Source of the DNA: Candidatus Accumulibacter cognatus
Lineage (GTDB): Bacteria > Pseudomonadota > Gammaproteobacteria > Burkholderiales > Rhodocyclaceae
Reading direction: 5' to 3'
Assembly: GCA_013414765.1 (NCBI GenBank)
Contig: CP058708.1
Coordinates: forward strand, 677,553-741,552
DNA: 64,000 nucleotides
Part shown: piece by piece, positions 32,871 to 41,412 of the stretch
Layout: the number at the start of each line of letters is the position of its first letter
How positions within the stretch are numbered: the first letter of the stretch is position 1
The notes under the pieces: generated by a model
The model's database searches: none
Told to the model about the DNA's origin: nothing
Seen by the model: the letters and a program-made list of their open reading frames with translations, nothing else
Position numbers and translations under genes: made by a program

Positions 32871-35498
32871 TCAGCGCTCCCACCCGGCCAGTGCCCGGTA
32901 GTCGTTGTACGCTTCGTTGAGCGTTTCCATCGTCATGGCCTCTGCGGGCGGTTCGGAGTCCTCGGTGGCAGGTATCGCGTCCAGAACGACTTCAATCTGA
33001 CCCGACTGAATTTGCGCGACGCGCCAGCGCCAGGTAGCAAGGAAGCGCTGCCAAAGCTGCGCCGTGTTCTCGCCATCGGCCGACGGAACGACTTCGGCAT
33101 CGGGGAAGGCGCGGTCATCGGGGGCTAAGAAGCGGGCCCGGTCGAGGATGTAATAGGCGACCGACGGCCACGCCCCGGTTTCCTGCCGCAAAAGTTCGGC
33201 GTAGATGGCAAGCTGCAGATGGCGGTTCCGCTTGAGCTTGTCCGGGAATTTCTTGATCCCGGACCATTTCATGTCGACGATGGCGCGCTCGCCTCGGCCG
33301 TTCCGCATGACAAGGTCAGCTGAACCGGCGAGTTCGCCACCCGGGAACTGCCCTGCAACACCTCGCTCGGGAAGAACCTGCACCATGCCGGCCTTGGCCA
33401 CTTGATAACGCAAGCTGCGCATCGAGTGGTGCAGGCGGTAGCGGAACCCCTCCAGATCGGCACCTCGCCCCGGAGACCGCAGGATCGCGCCCTCCTGATC
33501 GACAAGCACACTGAAGGATTCAGCGAACCAGACATCGAATTCCGCTTCCGACATCACCAGCGCGGAGGGATGAAGGAAATACTGTTCGATCAGTCCGTGA
33601 GCGAGATTGCCCAACATCCGGAAGTCGCCGCCCATGCTGACGATGCGTGACGGTTGAAGCTTTGCCGGATACCGCAAGAGCCACTGGTTGGGGTTGAAGA
33701 GCAACTGTTCAAGGCTTGAGAAGGACTCTTTTGGTCGCAGGGCGATGGCGACATCGTCTGGCAGTTGCCACCAGCGCTTGGGCGCCGGGAGCGGCACAGA
33801 GGCAACAGCCGTCATGGTTTCGGCTCCGGTGAGCAGAAGCGTTTCCAGATCAATAGTCCTGGCCTGATCGACGACTGCACCGATCATTTGCCAAAGGGGG
33901 TGAACCTCTTCGCCAGGCGGCGGCAGAACCAAGACCAGTTGTTCTTGCGCTGCCATCATCGGGCGCAACCAGTCGTGTGCGGCCCGGTCGAGCCGGTCGG
34001 CAACTTCCGCGAGCACGGTGCCGGCCTGTCGCAGCGCACGAACTTCGCTTGCCGACCAGGGATCGCTTCCCGGCAGCACCGGCATGGCCAACCGCCACCA
34101 GATCACCCGCTCGACCGGTTCAATCACCGCGCCGGGCTGACTGACCACCTGCCCGGCACCGACTTCGGCCGGCCAGAGGGGGTTGTCCGATCCGTTGGCG
34201 GTGGCCTGGGCGACGAGTTTCTGGAGTTGTCGGGGGCGGATCCGATTGGCGCCTTGGGCTTGCAATCCTTTTAAGGACTCCAGACAGGCTTTGCACTGGC
34301 CGAAACCAGCATGGAAGGCAAGGCGTTGCGCGGTATCGGGTTCGCCAAGCCGCTGGCGGAAGAAATCCGCCAGTCGCTCGACCCGCTCGATGACGGCGTC
34401 AAGCGGCGCGCCGAACTCAGACGGGAACCGGGTATGTTCGATCCAGGCGGCAATCTGCTCGCGGACTTTCGGCGCCTGTTCCGCGCCATAGTGCTTGTCG
34501 ATCTCGGCCAAGGTGCGCTGCCAATAGGCGCCACCGATCCCCGGCGCGTCGGCAACTTTTTCTGCGAGTCGGCGGCGAGCATAACCGCGGATCGGGCAGA
34601 CCGAGTGAGTCAGGAACTGCACCAGCGCGTAGAAATTGGGGGGATCCCATAGTAGTTCCAGAACCAACGGCAGCACCTGCAACGCCGGACGGAAGGCGCT
34701 GGCCTCCTTGAGCCCCTGGCGAGGCAAGCACGCAGCGGCCAGCATCGCATCGAGACGCGCGCCATCGCCGCCAGATACCAGCAACGTCTGACGATCGACG
34801 GCCAGCTGCGTCGACAGCCAGAGGGCGGCCAGGGTAGTCGTTTCGGCCTGAACGACGAGCACGGAGCCGTCGTCTTGCCAGGGGAGTTTTTTGGGCGTCT
34901 GCCCGGTTGCCGCAGCCTGAAGTTGTTGTTGCAGGGTTTTGAGAAAGCCTTGTCCCGCGGGTTGTAACGCGACCGGACCGACAATGGGCAACGCGGCGAG
35001 AACCATTTGCCAGCGGGCCGGGAAGGTTTCGGCAGAGTCCACGAGCTGAACTTGTTCGACGTCCGGTTTGCGGTGCTGTAGCGCTTGGTGGACCGCATTC
35101 AGGCGCTGCCCGATGTTCGGACTCACCGCCGTGTTTGCAAGGGATTCGACCTCTATCAGATCCCGCAGGCGCTTCGGTGCCTCGTCGGCCATGGTGCCGT
35201 TCCACCCGTGCAGAATCCATTGATCCCGCCAATCAAGCAGACACGCCGCCGTACCCAGCGGATCAGTAGCGAAACTCCAGTGATAGAAACGCTGGTCGTT
35301 GTCGAGTTTCTGCAAGCAGTCCCGATACTGAACGATGCGTTCCGCCTGCGAAGGGTGCAGCGCCAACAAGCCCAACTGGGTTTCGAGAATGTTCAGAAAG
35401 CCCAGGGGGCCGACTACCGACGCGCCAAGCGAGTCAGCCGGCTGCGTGGCGCGCTGGCCGTCGAGGTGCCAGCCAAACGTGATGCGTCGTCCTGCCAT
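32871..35498 (-). CDS. AddB-like PD-(D/E)XK nuclease partner
   Basis: 875 residues starting MAGRRITFGWHLDGQ; the ATG at 35498 has GGAAG upstream, while the frame is open to 35531. The C-terminal domain has the nuclease pattern GSADLVMRNGRGERAIVDMK and the Q-x3-Y motif HLQLAIYAELL. The N-terminal two thirds are divergent and lack a Walker A motif that I can see, as expected for an AddB-type inactive helicase. It precedes the AddA-like gene by two bases, forming a two-subunit helicase-nuclease. Confidence 0.8.
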   Translation of the reverse strand: MAGRRITFGWHLDGQRATQPADSLGASVVGPLGFLNILETQLGLLALHPSQAERIVQYRDCLQKLDNDQRFYHWSFATDPLGTAACLLDWRDQWILHGWNGTMADEAPKRLRDLIEVESLANTAVSPNIGQRLNAVHQALQHRKPDVEQVQLVDSAETFPARWQMVLAALPIVGPVALQPAGQGFLKTLQQQLQAAATGQTPKKLPWQDDGSVLVVQAETTTLAALWLSTQLAVDRQTLLVSGGDGARLDAMLAAACLPRQGLKEASAFRPALQVLPLVLELLWDPPNFYALVQFLTHSVCPIRGYARRRLAEKVADAPGIGGAYWQRTLAEIDKHYGAEQAPKVREQIAAWIEHTRFPSEFGAPLDAVIERVERLADFFRQRLGEPDTAQRLAFHAGFGQCKACLESLKGLQAQGANRIRPRQLQKLVAQATANGSDNPLWPAEVGAGQVVSQPGAVIEPVERVIWWRLAMPVLPGSDPWSASEVRALRQAGTVLAEVADRLDRAAHDWLRPMMAAQEQLVLVLPPPGEEVHPLWQMIGAVVDQARTIDLETLLLTGAETMTAVASVPLPAPKRWWQLPDDVAIALRPKESFSSLEQLLFNPNQWLLRYPAKLQPSRIVSMGGDFRMLGNLAHGLIEQYFLHPSALVMSEAEFDVWFAESFSVLVDQEGAILRSPGRGADLEGFRYRLHHSMRSLRYQVAKAGMVQVLPERGVAGQFPGGELAGSADLVMRNGRGERAIVDMKWSGIKKFPDKLKRNRHLQLAIYAELLRQETGAWPSVAYYILDRARFLAPDDRAFPDAEVVPSADGENTAQLWQRFLATWRWRVAQIQSGQIEVVLDAIPATEDSEPPAEAMTMETLNEAYNDYRALAGWER

Positions 35499-35549
35499 GC
35501 TTTTTCTTCCTGAATTTCTGTTGCCCGACACGTCGTATCGGCCAATCGA

Positions 35550-36713
35550 TCAAGCCCCTGGGTAGCGCTCGATGTAGTAGTCCTCTTCGGCGCTCGCCTC
35601 CGGATCGTCCCAGTCGCCCAAACGCCAGTCGCCAGCCGTCGCGAGGTCATCGGCCATCTCTTCCATGACCTCACGCAGTTCGAGCGGCGCCAGCCAGCGC
35701 GCCGGAATGGCCGCCCGCCCTAGCATCGCGCCGAGCAGATGCCCGGCGATCAAGCCGGTGGAATCGCTGTCGCCGTCGTGATTGACCGCCATCATGACGC
35801 CGGTTTCAAAGTCTCTGGCCTTCAAGGCGCAATAGACGCCGATCGCCAGCGCTTCTTCGGCGATCCAGCCCTGTCCCAGTTGCCGGATGGCGTCGTCCGG
35901 TGCCGTGTCCGACGCATGGAGGGATAGCGCCTGTTGCAGGGCAACGCGTGTTTCTTCGTACCGATCCTTGCACGTCAGCAAAGGCGTCACCCGATCGATT
36001 GCCGCAGCAAGATCGCTTCCATCGAGGAGCTCGAAGACCAGGGCAGCCATCACGCCAGCTGTCAGGAATCCCGTGGGATGTCCATGCGTCAGCGCAGCGG
36101 CGTCGCAGCCCAGGTCGAACGCGCATGCGAAGTTTTCCGATCGGAGCGAAGGGCTGCTATTGGTCAGCGCGTGGAACAGCATGCCGATCGGCGCGACGCG
36201 CATCACCCCGCCGCAGCCCTTGCTGTCATTCCGGGCCGGTTGGCCGATCTGGATGCTTCTGCGCAGCGCATCGACGCAGGTACTGCCCGGTGCCCGGCGG
36301 GAGAACAAGGCCTTCTGTCCAATCAGCCAGCCAGAAAGCAGGAATTCCTTGTCACGCGGCTGGTGCTCGCCTTGGGTGTATAGCCAGCGCAGGTAGGCGT
36401 AGTGAATCACGCTCGGCGGACTGCAAATGCCGCGCAGGGTACCGCGCACATAGGCCCGAAGGGCTCCTTCGGCGGTAAACAGCGTCATTTGAGTGTCGTC
36501 GGTGATCGCACCGAGCTTGCCGTAGGCCGGCGCCAGATCGGTGATCCCTTGGGGGCCGAACTCCCGTTGGATTTCAGCACAACTCATGAATTCAACCGGT
36601 GCGCCGAGTGCATCCCCGACCGCGCCGCCCAGCAGACAGCCCTGGTAACGCTCCCGAACGGCCGCCGAAGGAATGCGTCGCTGAAATTTTTTAATCGATT
36701 CAGTCTTGGTCAT
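35550..36713 (-). CDS. ADP-ribosylglycohydrolase family protein
   Basis: 387 residues of the DraG/ARH fold that removes ADP-ribose from proteins or other targets. Metal-ligand motifs are GAVGDALGAPVEF, ITDDTQMTLFTAEG and NHDGDSDSTGLIAGHLLGA. The ATG at 36713 overlaps the preceding stop by one base (TGATG); the frame is open to 36890 but overlaps the phosphatase. In a defence operon it may reverse a toxic modification or counter NAD-based signalling; that is inference. Confidence 0.9.
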   Translation of the reverse strand: MTKTESIKKFQRRIPSAAVRERYQGCLLGGAVGDALGAPVEFMSCAEIQREFGPQGITDLAPAYGKLGAITDDTQMTLFTAEGALRAYVRGTLRGICSPPSVIHYAYLRWLYTQGEHQPRDKEFLLSGWLIGQKALFSRRAPGSTCVDALRRSIQIGQPARNDSKGCGGVMRVAPIGMLFHALTNSSPSLRSENFACAFDLGCDAAALTHGHPTGFLTAGVMAALVFELLDGSDLAAAIDRVTPLLTCKDRYEETRVALQQALSLHASDTAPDDAIRQLGQGWIAEEALAIGVYCALKARDFETGVMMAVNHDGDSDSTGLIAGHLLGAMLGRAAIPARWLAPLELREVMEEMADDLATAGDWRLGDWDDPEASAEEDYYIERYPGA

Positions 36714-37279
36714 CAGGCACTCCGAGTCCTTGTTGCTTTTAGGCTGAGAACGTATTGCTCCTGCGCGTGCGTTTCGATTGCCCCTGGTCGAACAGCTCGC
36801 ACTCGATGGACGGCATCTCGCGGCACGCATCCACGCTCCACCAGGATTCGCGCCGCGACCAGACCAGTGCGCCCTATCCCTCCCCGGCAATGAATCAGGA
36901 TGCGTTCGCCGTCATCCAGGCGCTGATGAATTTCCTGACCGACGGCTTGCCATCCATGCTCAAAGCGTTCGTCCGGGACATCCACGTCCCGGATCGGGAG
37001 ATGAATCCAGCTCATCCCGATCCGGATCCCGACCTGCCCGAGATCCGGCACCTGTAGCCATTCGAACTCATGCGGTTCGATCAGCGAAATGACCGTACTC
37101 GCACCCCAGTTCCGGATTTCCCTCATGTCCTCGCCGAGATCACGATCCCAACCGTATTCCGGATCTTTCTTGCCGGGGCAGAGGGTCAGGCCCAAGCGCC
37201 CCTGACGTTCTCCGAAGCGTACTTCGGCGATCCGCAAGGGGGACGATTGGCTGGTGTGTAATCTGGTCAAAGCGCTCAT
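36713..37279 (-). CDS. Protein-tyrosine/dual-specificity phosphatase-like protein
   Basis: 188 residues with the CX5R active site HCRGGIGRTG and a likely general-acid Asp in the LPIRDVDVPDERF loop. The N-terminal LTLCPGKKDPEYGWDRDL and VISLIEPHEF match CDKN3-like bacterial phosphatases. The start overlaps the preceding stop as ATGA. Together with the metallophosphatase and ADP-ribosylglycohydrolase it forms a group of modification-removing enzymes at the front of the operon. Confidence 0.88.
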   Translation of the reverse strand: MSALTRLHTSQSSPLRIAEVRFGERQGRLGLTLCPGKKDPEYGWDRDLGEDMREIRNWGASTVISLIEPHEFEWLQVPDLGQVGIRIGMSWIHLPIRDVDVPDERFEHGWQAVGQEIHQRLDDGERILIHCRGGIGRTGLVAARILVERGCVPRDAVHRVRAVRPGAIETHAQEQYVLSLKATRTRSA

Positions 37280-38241
37280 GGCCGCACCCAGTGGAGTTTT
37301 CGTTCATCGAGCGTCGGTTCGCCATCCCAGCGGTAGGCCACAAGTTTTCCGCCCTTGGCGACGCTGTAATCGACGCAGGCGACCTTGTTTGAAAGCAGTT
37401 CCGGCGCTCCGGTCAGCCAGTAATGGCCGATGAAGACAGGTTTCCCGCCGTCGTGCCCGATCAAGGCGTGCGGCGGAACAGGATCGTCAGGAAACGCTGC
37501 CCGTTCGTGATCGGCCAGCATGGCGGCGCAGCGATAATCGGTGGCGCCGTTGTCCCACCAGCGAACCCGGACTCGATTGCGATCGTGCCCATCCTTGTCG
37601 CGAATGGTATGGGGAGCCGGCAACGGCACTTCCACGCCCTTGAGAACCGCCTCCACCGCTTTAAAGACGGTCATTTCCGGGGTGTCCTTCTCGGCTTCAT
37701 TTTCGGGTTCGCGGGTCGCCAGAATCATCGTTTCCTGTTTCAGACAATGATCGACCGTTAGAAACGCACGCAGGTATTCGAGTGCTGCAACATGCCAACA
37801 GGCATGAATGACGCGCAGATCGGGCAAGTCGAGGCAGACCGGAAGGGTCAGAAACCACATCACCAGTTCCTCGTGAAGCGGCGAGCCTTCCACTGCCGAA
37901 AGAAATGCCTGATGCTGCTTCCGGTTCTTGTCGCCGTACTTGGCCGAATGATGTTTGCGGAGGAATTCACCGGGACACTCGGGATCAGGCAGGAACCAGG
38001 CGATGGCGTTGAATTCATGGTTGCCCATCACCGCACGAGCCGATCCGGCGTCGACCATCCGCCGCACAAGACTGACGGTTTCCATCTGCTTCGGACCCCG
38101 GTCGATAAAGTCGCCTACGAACAACGCCTGACGGGCCAGGTGACGCCAAGCACCTCCCATGTTCCGATACCCGAGATCAGTCAGCAGCGCTTCGAGTGCG
38201 TCGGCATGTCCATGGATGTCGCCGATGATGTCGTAGCTCAT
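37276..38241 (-). CDS. Calcineurin-like metallophosphatase
   Basis: 321 residues with the full metallophosphoesterase signature: GDIHGHADALEALL, VGDFIDRGPKQ, VMGNHEFNAIAW, a distal IHACWHVAAL and GHYWLTG. The ATG at 38241 gives the usual start MSYDIIGDIHGH; the frame is open to 38316. It resembles PrpE and diadenosine-tetraphosphatase-like enzymes that act on phosphoproteins or nucleotides. The substrate here is unknown. It follows the first gene of the operon by 13 bases. Confidence 0.9.
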   Translation of the reverse strand: MSYDIIGDIHGHADALEALLTDLGYRNMGGAWRHLARQALFVGDFIDRGPKQMETVSLVRRMVDAGSARAVMGNHEFNAIAWFLPDPECPGEFLRKHHSAKYGDKNRKQHQAFLSAVEGSPLHEELVMWFLTLPVCLDLPDLRVIHACWHVAALEYLRAFLTVDHCLKQETMILATREPENEAEKDTPEMTVFKAVEAVLKGVEVPLPAPHTIRDKDGHDRNRVRVRWWDNGATDYRCAAMLADHERAAFPDDPVPPHALIGHDGGKPVFIGHYWLTGAPELLSNKVACVDYSVAKGGKLVAYRWDGEPTLDERKLHWVRP

Positions 38242-38254
38242 GAATGCCTTCCCC

Positions 38255-39199
38255 TCACTGCAAACTCGAAAACAGGCCCGACGGCTCGATGACCGCCTTA
38301 CCCGAGAATTCGGCACGCAACACGATCGCCAGGCCTTCGGCCACTGCGGAGAACTCGTTCATGGCGATAACCAGATGGGCAGGCACGAAGGGATCCGCCG
38401 GCACATCCAGGGCGGCATACACGACGTGATCGTGCAAGAAGACCCGGATTCGGTGCACACCGTCGTTGATCAGGTTGATCTTGCGAAGCAGCGCCGGGGT
38501 TTCTGTTGCTTCCGTCACGAGCGCCGAGAACAGGCGTACCCGGTTATCGAGCTGCACCGCACTGATCACGATGGCCCCGTAGCGGACGGACACATCGCCA
38601 TTCTCGTCAAATGCCAGATCTTCGATGCCGGTGACGTCTCGATAGACGGACAACACCTGATCCATCAAGGGTGTGTCCGCACGGGCCGACGGCTTCAGCC
38701 CCAATTCCTGGAACGCGAGCGCCCCGCCCTCGGAATCAAACGACTCGTAGTTCAGAGCCCCGGGATAGGGCAAGCCCAAGCCGTGGATCAATGTGTCGAT
38801 GATCATGCTCACGAGGTCGGGTGCGGAGACAGGCGACGGGACATCGATGAAGTAGTTCGGTGATCCGTCCGGGTCTTTGTCGGGCGTTGCCTGCTTGGGC
38901 GTACCGGAGGGGACATTCCACCCGTGGGTGCGCAACCACGCCATCTCCTGTCGAGTCAATCGGTCGTCGCCTTTCAGGAAATGATTGCTGACAACCTCGA
39001 TCCGTGTGCCCCAAGTCCCTTGACAAGAGAACTGCAGGTAGCGATTTCCTTTTTTAGCCGAAAGGATCAGGAACTGGTCCTCTTCGAGTCGTGCCAGCAC
39101 ACGGGAGAGATTTTGGGCGAACGGCGCCCAGTCCCTGGACACCCGACGATCAGCACGCTGACGCTGAGGAAGTCCACGTTCTGCATTGGCTTTGCCCAT
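38255..39199 (-). CDS. Hypothetical protein, probable YbjN/T3SS-chaperone-like domains; first gene of the defence operon
   Basis: 314 residues. The N-terminal half (DWAPFAQNLSRVLARLEEDQ, FLILSAKKGNRYLQFSC) and the C-terminal half (LPLL-type repeats are absent; INDGVHRIRVFLHDHVVYAALD and FVPAHLVIAMNEFSAVAEGL are typical) look like two YbjN/type III secretion chaperone-like folds. This assignment is tentative. The ATG at 39199 has GGGGGG five bases upstream; a TTG at 39214 is the alternative. The gene starts about 35 bases after the predicted transcription start of the operon. Confidence 0.7.
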   Translation of the reverse strand: MGKANAERGLPQRQRADRRVSRDWAPFAQNLSRVLARLEEDQFLILSAKKGNRYLQFSCQGTWGTRIEVVSNHFLKGDDRLTRQEMAWLRTHGWNVPSGTPKQATPDKDPDGSPNYFIDVPSPVSAPDLVSMIIDTLIHGLGLPYPGALNYESFDSEGGALAFQELGLKPSARADTPLMDQVLSVYRDVTGIEDLAFDENGDVSVRYGAIVISAVQLDNRVRLFSALVTEATETPALLRKINLINDGVHRIRVFLHDHVVYAALDVPADPFVPAHLVIAMNEFSAVAEGLAIVLRAEFSGKAVIEPSGLFSSLQ

Positions 39200-39221
39200 C
39201 GCACCCCCCGACAAACATACT

Positions 39222-39269
39222 TAATCTTTTTGATGATGTGATTATATGTAATCAAAAAGATTATGTCAA
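39222..39269 (-). promoter_or_regulatory. Consensus sigma70 promoter inside a 13-bp-arm palindrome, driving the defence operon
   Basis: On the minus strand, TTGACA (39269-39264), a 17-base spacer and TATAAT (39246-39241) form a perfect consensus promoter, predicting a start near 39234. Two perfect inverted arms, TAATCTTTTTGAT (39222-39234) and its complement (39251-39263), flank the -10 and fill most of the spacer. A repressor bound here would block RNA polymerase. The divergent WYL gene is the obvious candidate regulator. Confidence 0.88.
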
Positions 39270-39285
39270 TCGTGATTTTCGTCTA

Positions 39286-40175
39286 GGGCGCGAATGAAAG
39301 TGTTGGACAAATCCATATGCTTATCATGGTCAGCGACTTTGCCAAATTGGCGAGGAGTCTGCGATAGAGTAGCGTTCCCATCCTCTGAGAGAAACCATGC
39401 CCATCATTTCCTGCGACGAAGCTTTTGATACGAGAGTCTTGGCGGCCTGCCTGGCCGCCCAGCCCAAGATGTCGGCCAAGGTGCTGGAGATGCTGGATCT
39501 GATGGAGAATGCTCAGGGAAACCTGCGGCGTGCCGACGAAGCCAAGCGGCGCGTGACCGAAATCCTCCGGGAGACGGGCCAAGAGCTTCTGACGGGGTGG
39601 GCCGGGCAGGTCGCTGATGCGGTGACGGCCGAGGCGCGGGCGGCCGCTCCGGTCGTTGGACACGTCAAAGTTCGGAGCGCAGGGAGGCTTCCTGATCGAC
39701 TTGTTTCACGTTTGCGACTATCTGACCCCGGCCAGTGTGGTCTGTGCGCCCGATTCCCCCAAGGATTGGATAGCTTCCCAAAAGGCGCGATTGTTGGCCG
39801 GCAAGGCCGGCGAGGTGCTTGCAAAGATGAAGCCACACGTCGAACCCTCGCCAATAGATGACGCGCAGGCCCCGGTGCGTGCGGCCTGGCGCGACCTCTC
39901 CAACCGTCTCGACCCGTTGGACTATCCCCGCGCGATTGCGCTGAATCTGCCCATCGGCTTTGGCGCGATCGAGAGTTCTCATCGCTACCTCGTGGGCCCG
40001 CCTCAAGCGCCCGGGGGCTTGGGGGTGTGAGGACATCGCGCAGGCCATGATCAACCTGCGCGTCATGCGGCATAACCCGCTCTGGGAATCCTATTGGGAA
40101 AAGCGCTGGGTGAAACCCCTGCGCAGGGCAGCTTAAAAACCAACATCGCCCCGCCCAACACTTTCATTCGCATCC
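39286..40175 (+). mobile_element. Decayed ISKra4-type element with intact ends and target duplication
   Basis: The 21-bp terminal repeats (39286-39306 and 40155-40175) match at 19 positions, with a perfect core of 16 (CGAATGAAAGTGTTGG). A 9-bp direct repeat, TTTCGTCTA, flanks the element at 39277-39285 and 40176-40184. The 890-bp length is well below that of autonomous relatives, and the transposase gene inside is broken. The element separates the defence-operon promoter from its likely regulator. Confidence 0.88.
39397..40136 (+). pseudogene. Broken ISKra4-family transposase
   Basis: Three frames are needed. The first part (39397 on) has AAQPKMSAKVLEMLDLMENA and REETG-like text; the second (from about 39660) has GGFLIDLFHVCDYL and LNLPIGFGAIESSHRYLV; the third, ending at 40136, has GCEDIAQAMINLRVMRHNPL and SYWEKRWVKPL. 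These are typical of the ISKra4/UPF0236 group. Frameshifts near 39660 and 40010 and a large internal deletion make it inactive. Confidence 0.85.
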
Positions 40176-40182
40176 TTTCGTC

Positions 40183-40188
40183 TATACT
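40183..40188 (+). promoter_or_regulatory. Orphaned -10 element of the WYL regulator gene
   Basis: TATACT matches five of six -10 consensus positions and lies 24 bases before the GTG start, which has GGAG at 40201-40204. With the IS removed and one copy of the duplication kept, the -35 region would fall at TTATGT (about 39261-39266), next to the palindrome. The IS therefore split the spacer of this promoter. Confidence 0.5.
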
Positions 40189-40211
40189 TTTTCCAACAAA
40201 GGAGCACGGAT

Positions 40212-41108
40212 GTGACACAAGAAGCCATCGACGATCTGAGCCAGAAGCAACGCGATCGCCTGGCCTACGTTGAATTTCGCCTGTGGTTTCTGGGCGATAT
40301 TTGCCGGCGCGACCTGATGGAGCGCTTCGGCATTGCCCCGGCAGTGGCGACACGGGATTTCACTGCTTACCGGGATCTGGCCCCGCAGAACATCAATTTC
40401 GATGGTCGGCGGAAGGTCTATGTCCCGAGCGAGCGCTTTGCTCCGGTGTTCGAGCATGAGCCGGAGCGAGTCCTGTCAGCGATCTCTAGGGGGTTCGGCG
40501 ATGGCGACGATCGCAAGGGGGGCAGTTACCTTCCGTGCGAGTTGCCGGTTCGGCTGAACCGCCCATCTCTTGAAGAGCTGGCCGTGGTCACCCGCGCGAT
40601 TCACCAGAAACAGGTGCTGCGGGTGAAATATCACTCGCTCAAACGTGGCGCAGCAGATCGGGAGGTCATCCCCCATGCCTTGGTGGACAGCGGGCTACGT
40701 TGGCACACGCGGGTCTTTGATCGGAAGAGCAACGAATTTCGGGATTTGGTGATTTCCCGGATCGAGGCGGCAACCCCGGTACACGATGCAGAAGTCCAGT
40801 CCCACGAGATGGAAAGCGCGGACGAGGAATGGAATCGCCAATTGGATCTGGTGCTGATGGTACATCCCGGCGTTGATCGGCCTGAGATTGTTCAACGGGA
40901 TTTCGGGATGCGGCGAGGCGAACTTCACCTAACCGTTCGCGCTGCGGTCGCCGGATACATGCTTCAGCAGTGGAATGTCGATTGCAGTCCAGATAGGCGA
41001 CTGGATCCGATGATCCATCGCTTGAGTTTGAAGGACATTGAATCACTGAAGGACTGCAAGAGTGCGGCGATTGCTCCGGGATTTAGTAATCCGGTCGCCC
41101 CTGGCTAG
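40212..41108 (+). CDS. WYL-domain transcriptional regulator (BrxR/CapW-like)
   Basis: 298 residues. An N-terminal winged helix (about 10-85, FRLWFLGDICRRDLMERFGI, then VATRDFTAYRDL) precedes a WYL domain (about 120-200: VLRVKYHSLKRGAADREVIP, LRWHTRVFDRKSNEFRDLV) and a C-terminal WCX-like part. This plan is that of BrxR and CapW, repressors that sit beside BREX, CBASS and other defence operons and bind palindromes in their promoters. The GTG start has GGAG seven bases upstream. The gene is divergent from the defence operon. Its own promoter is interrupted by the ISKra4-type element, so its expression may be low. Confidence 0.88.
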   Translation: MTQEAIDDLSQKQRDRLAYVEFRLWFLGDICRRDLMERFGIAPAVATRDFTAYRDLAPQNINFDGRRKVYVPSERFAPVFEHEPERVLSAISRGFGDGDDRKGGSYLPCELPVRLNRPSLEELAVVTRAIHQKQVLRVKYHSLKRGAADREVIPHALVDSGLRWHTRVFDRKSNEFRDLVISRIEAATPVHDAEVQSHEMESADEEWNRQLDLVLMVHPGVDRPEIVQRDFGMRRGELHLTVRAAVAGYMLQQWNVDCSPDRRLDPMIHRLSLKDIESLKDCKSAAIAPGFSNPVAPG

Positions 41109-41159
41109 CAGTTGCCAACCACAACCGACTGTCCCAAACCCCGCGCCAATACTGGAAGT

Positions 41160-41183
41160 GGCCTCGCGCACGCTCGCGAGGCC
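41160..41183 (+). other. Hairpin downstream of the WYL gene
   Basis: A perfect 9-bp stem, GGCCTCGCG (41160-41168) and CGCGAGGCC (41175-41183), with a six-base loop. There is no T run. It could weakly end WYL transcription. The rest of 41109-41304 shows no gene. Confidence 0.4.
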
Positions 41184-41304
41184 GGCAGAGAAAAACTGAG
41201 AACAGAGAGGCCGTGAAGGGCCAAAAGCGCGGAAATGTGAGGGGTGACGCTCGCGAGGCAAATCCGCGAAGGCCCGCCAGTACAGGCGCTACGTGCAGAC
41301 GTGA

Positions 41305-41331
41305 AAAAGCCCGAAACGGGTTCGGGCTTTT
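41305..41331 (-). terminator. Terminator after tRNA-Phe (bidirectional)
   Basis: A perfect 11-bp stem, AAAAGCCCGAA (41305-41315) and TTCGGGCTTTT (41321-41331), with a five-base loop. Its A/T-rich ends give a T run on either strand. It lies five bases past the tRNA CCA end. Confidence 0.85.
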
Positions 41332-41336
41332 GGAAT

Positions 41337-41412
<76 letters not shown>

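Noticed and set aside
23491-41108. BREX system because of the BrxR-like regulator
   Set aside because: No BrxC, PglX or PglZ-type gene is seen; BrxR-like regulators also control other defence operons.
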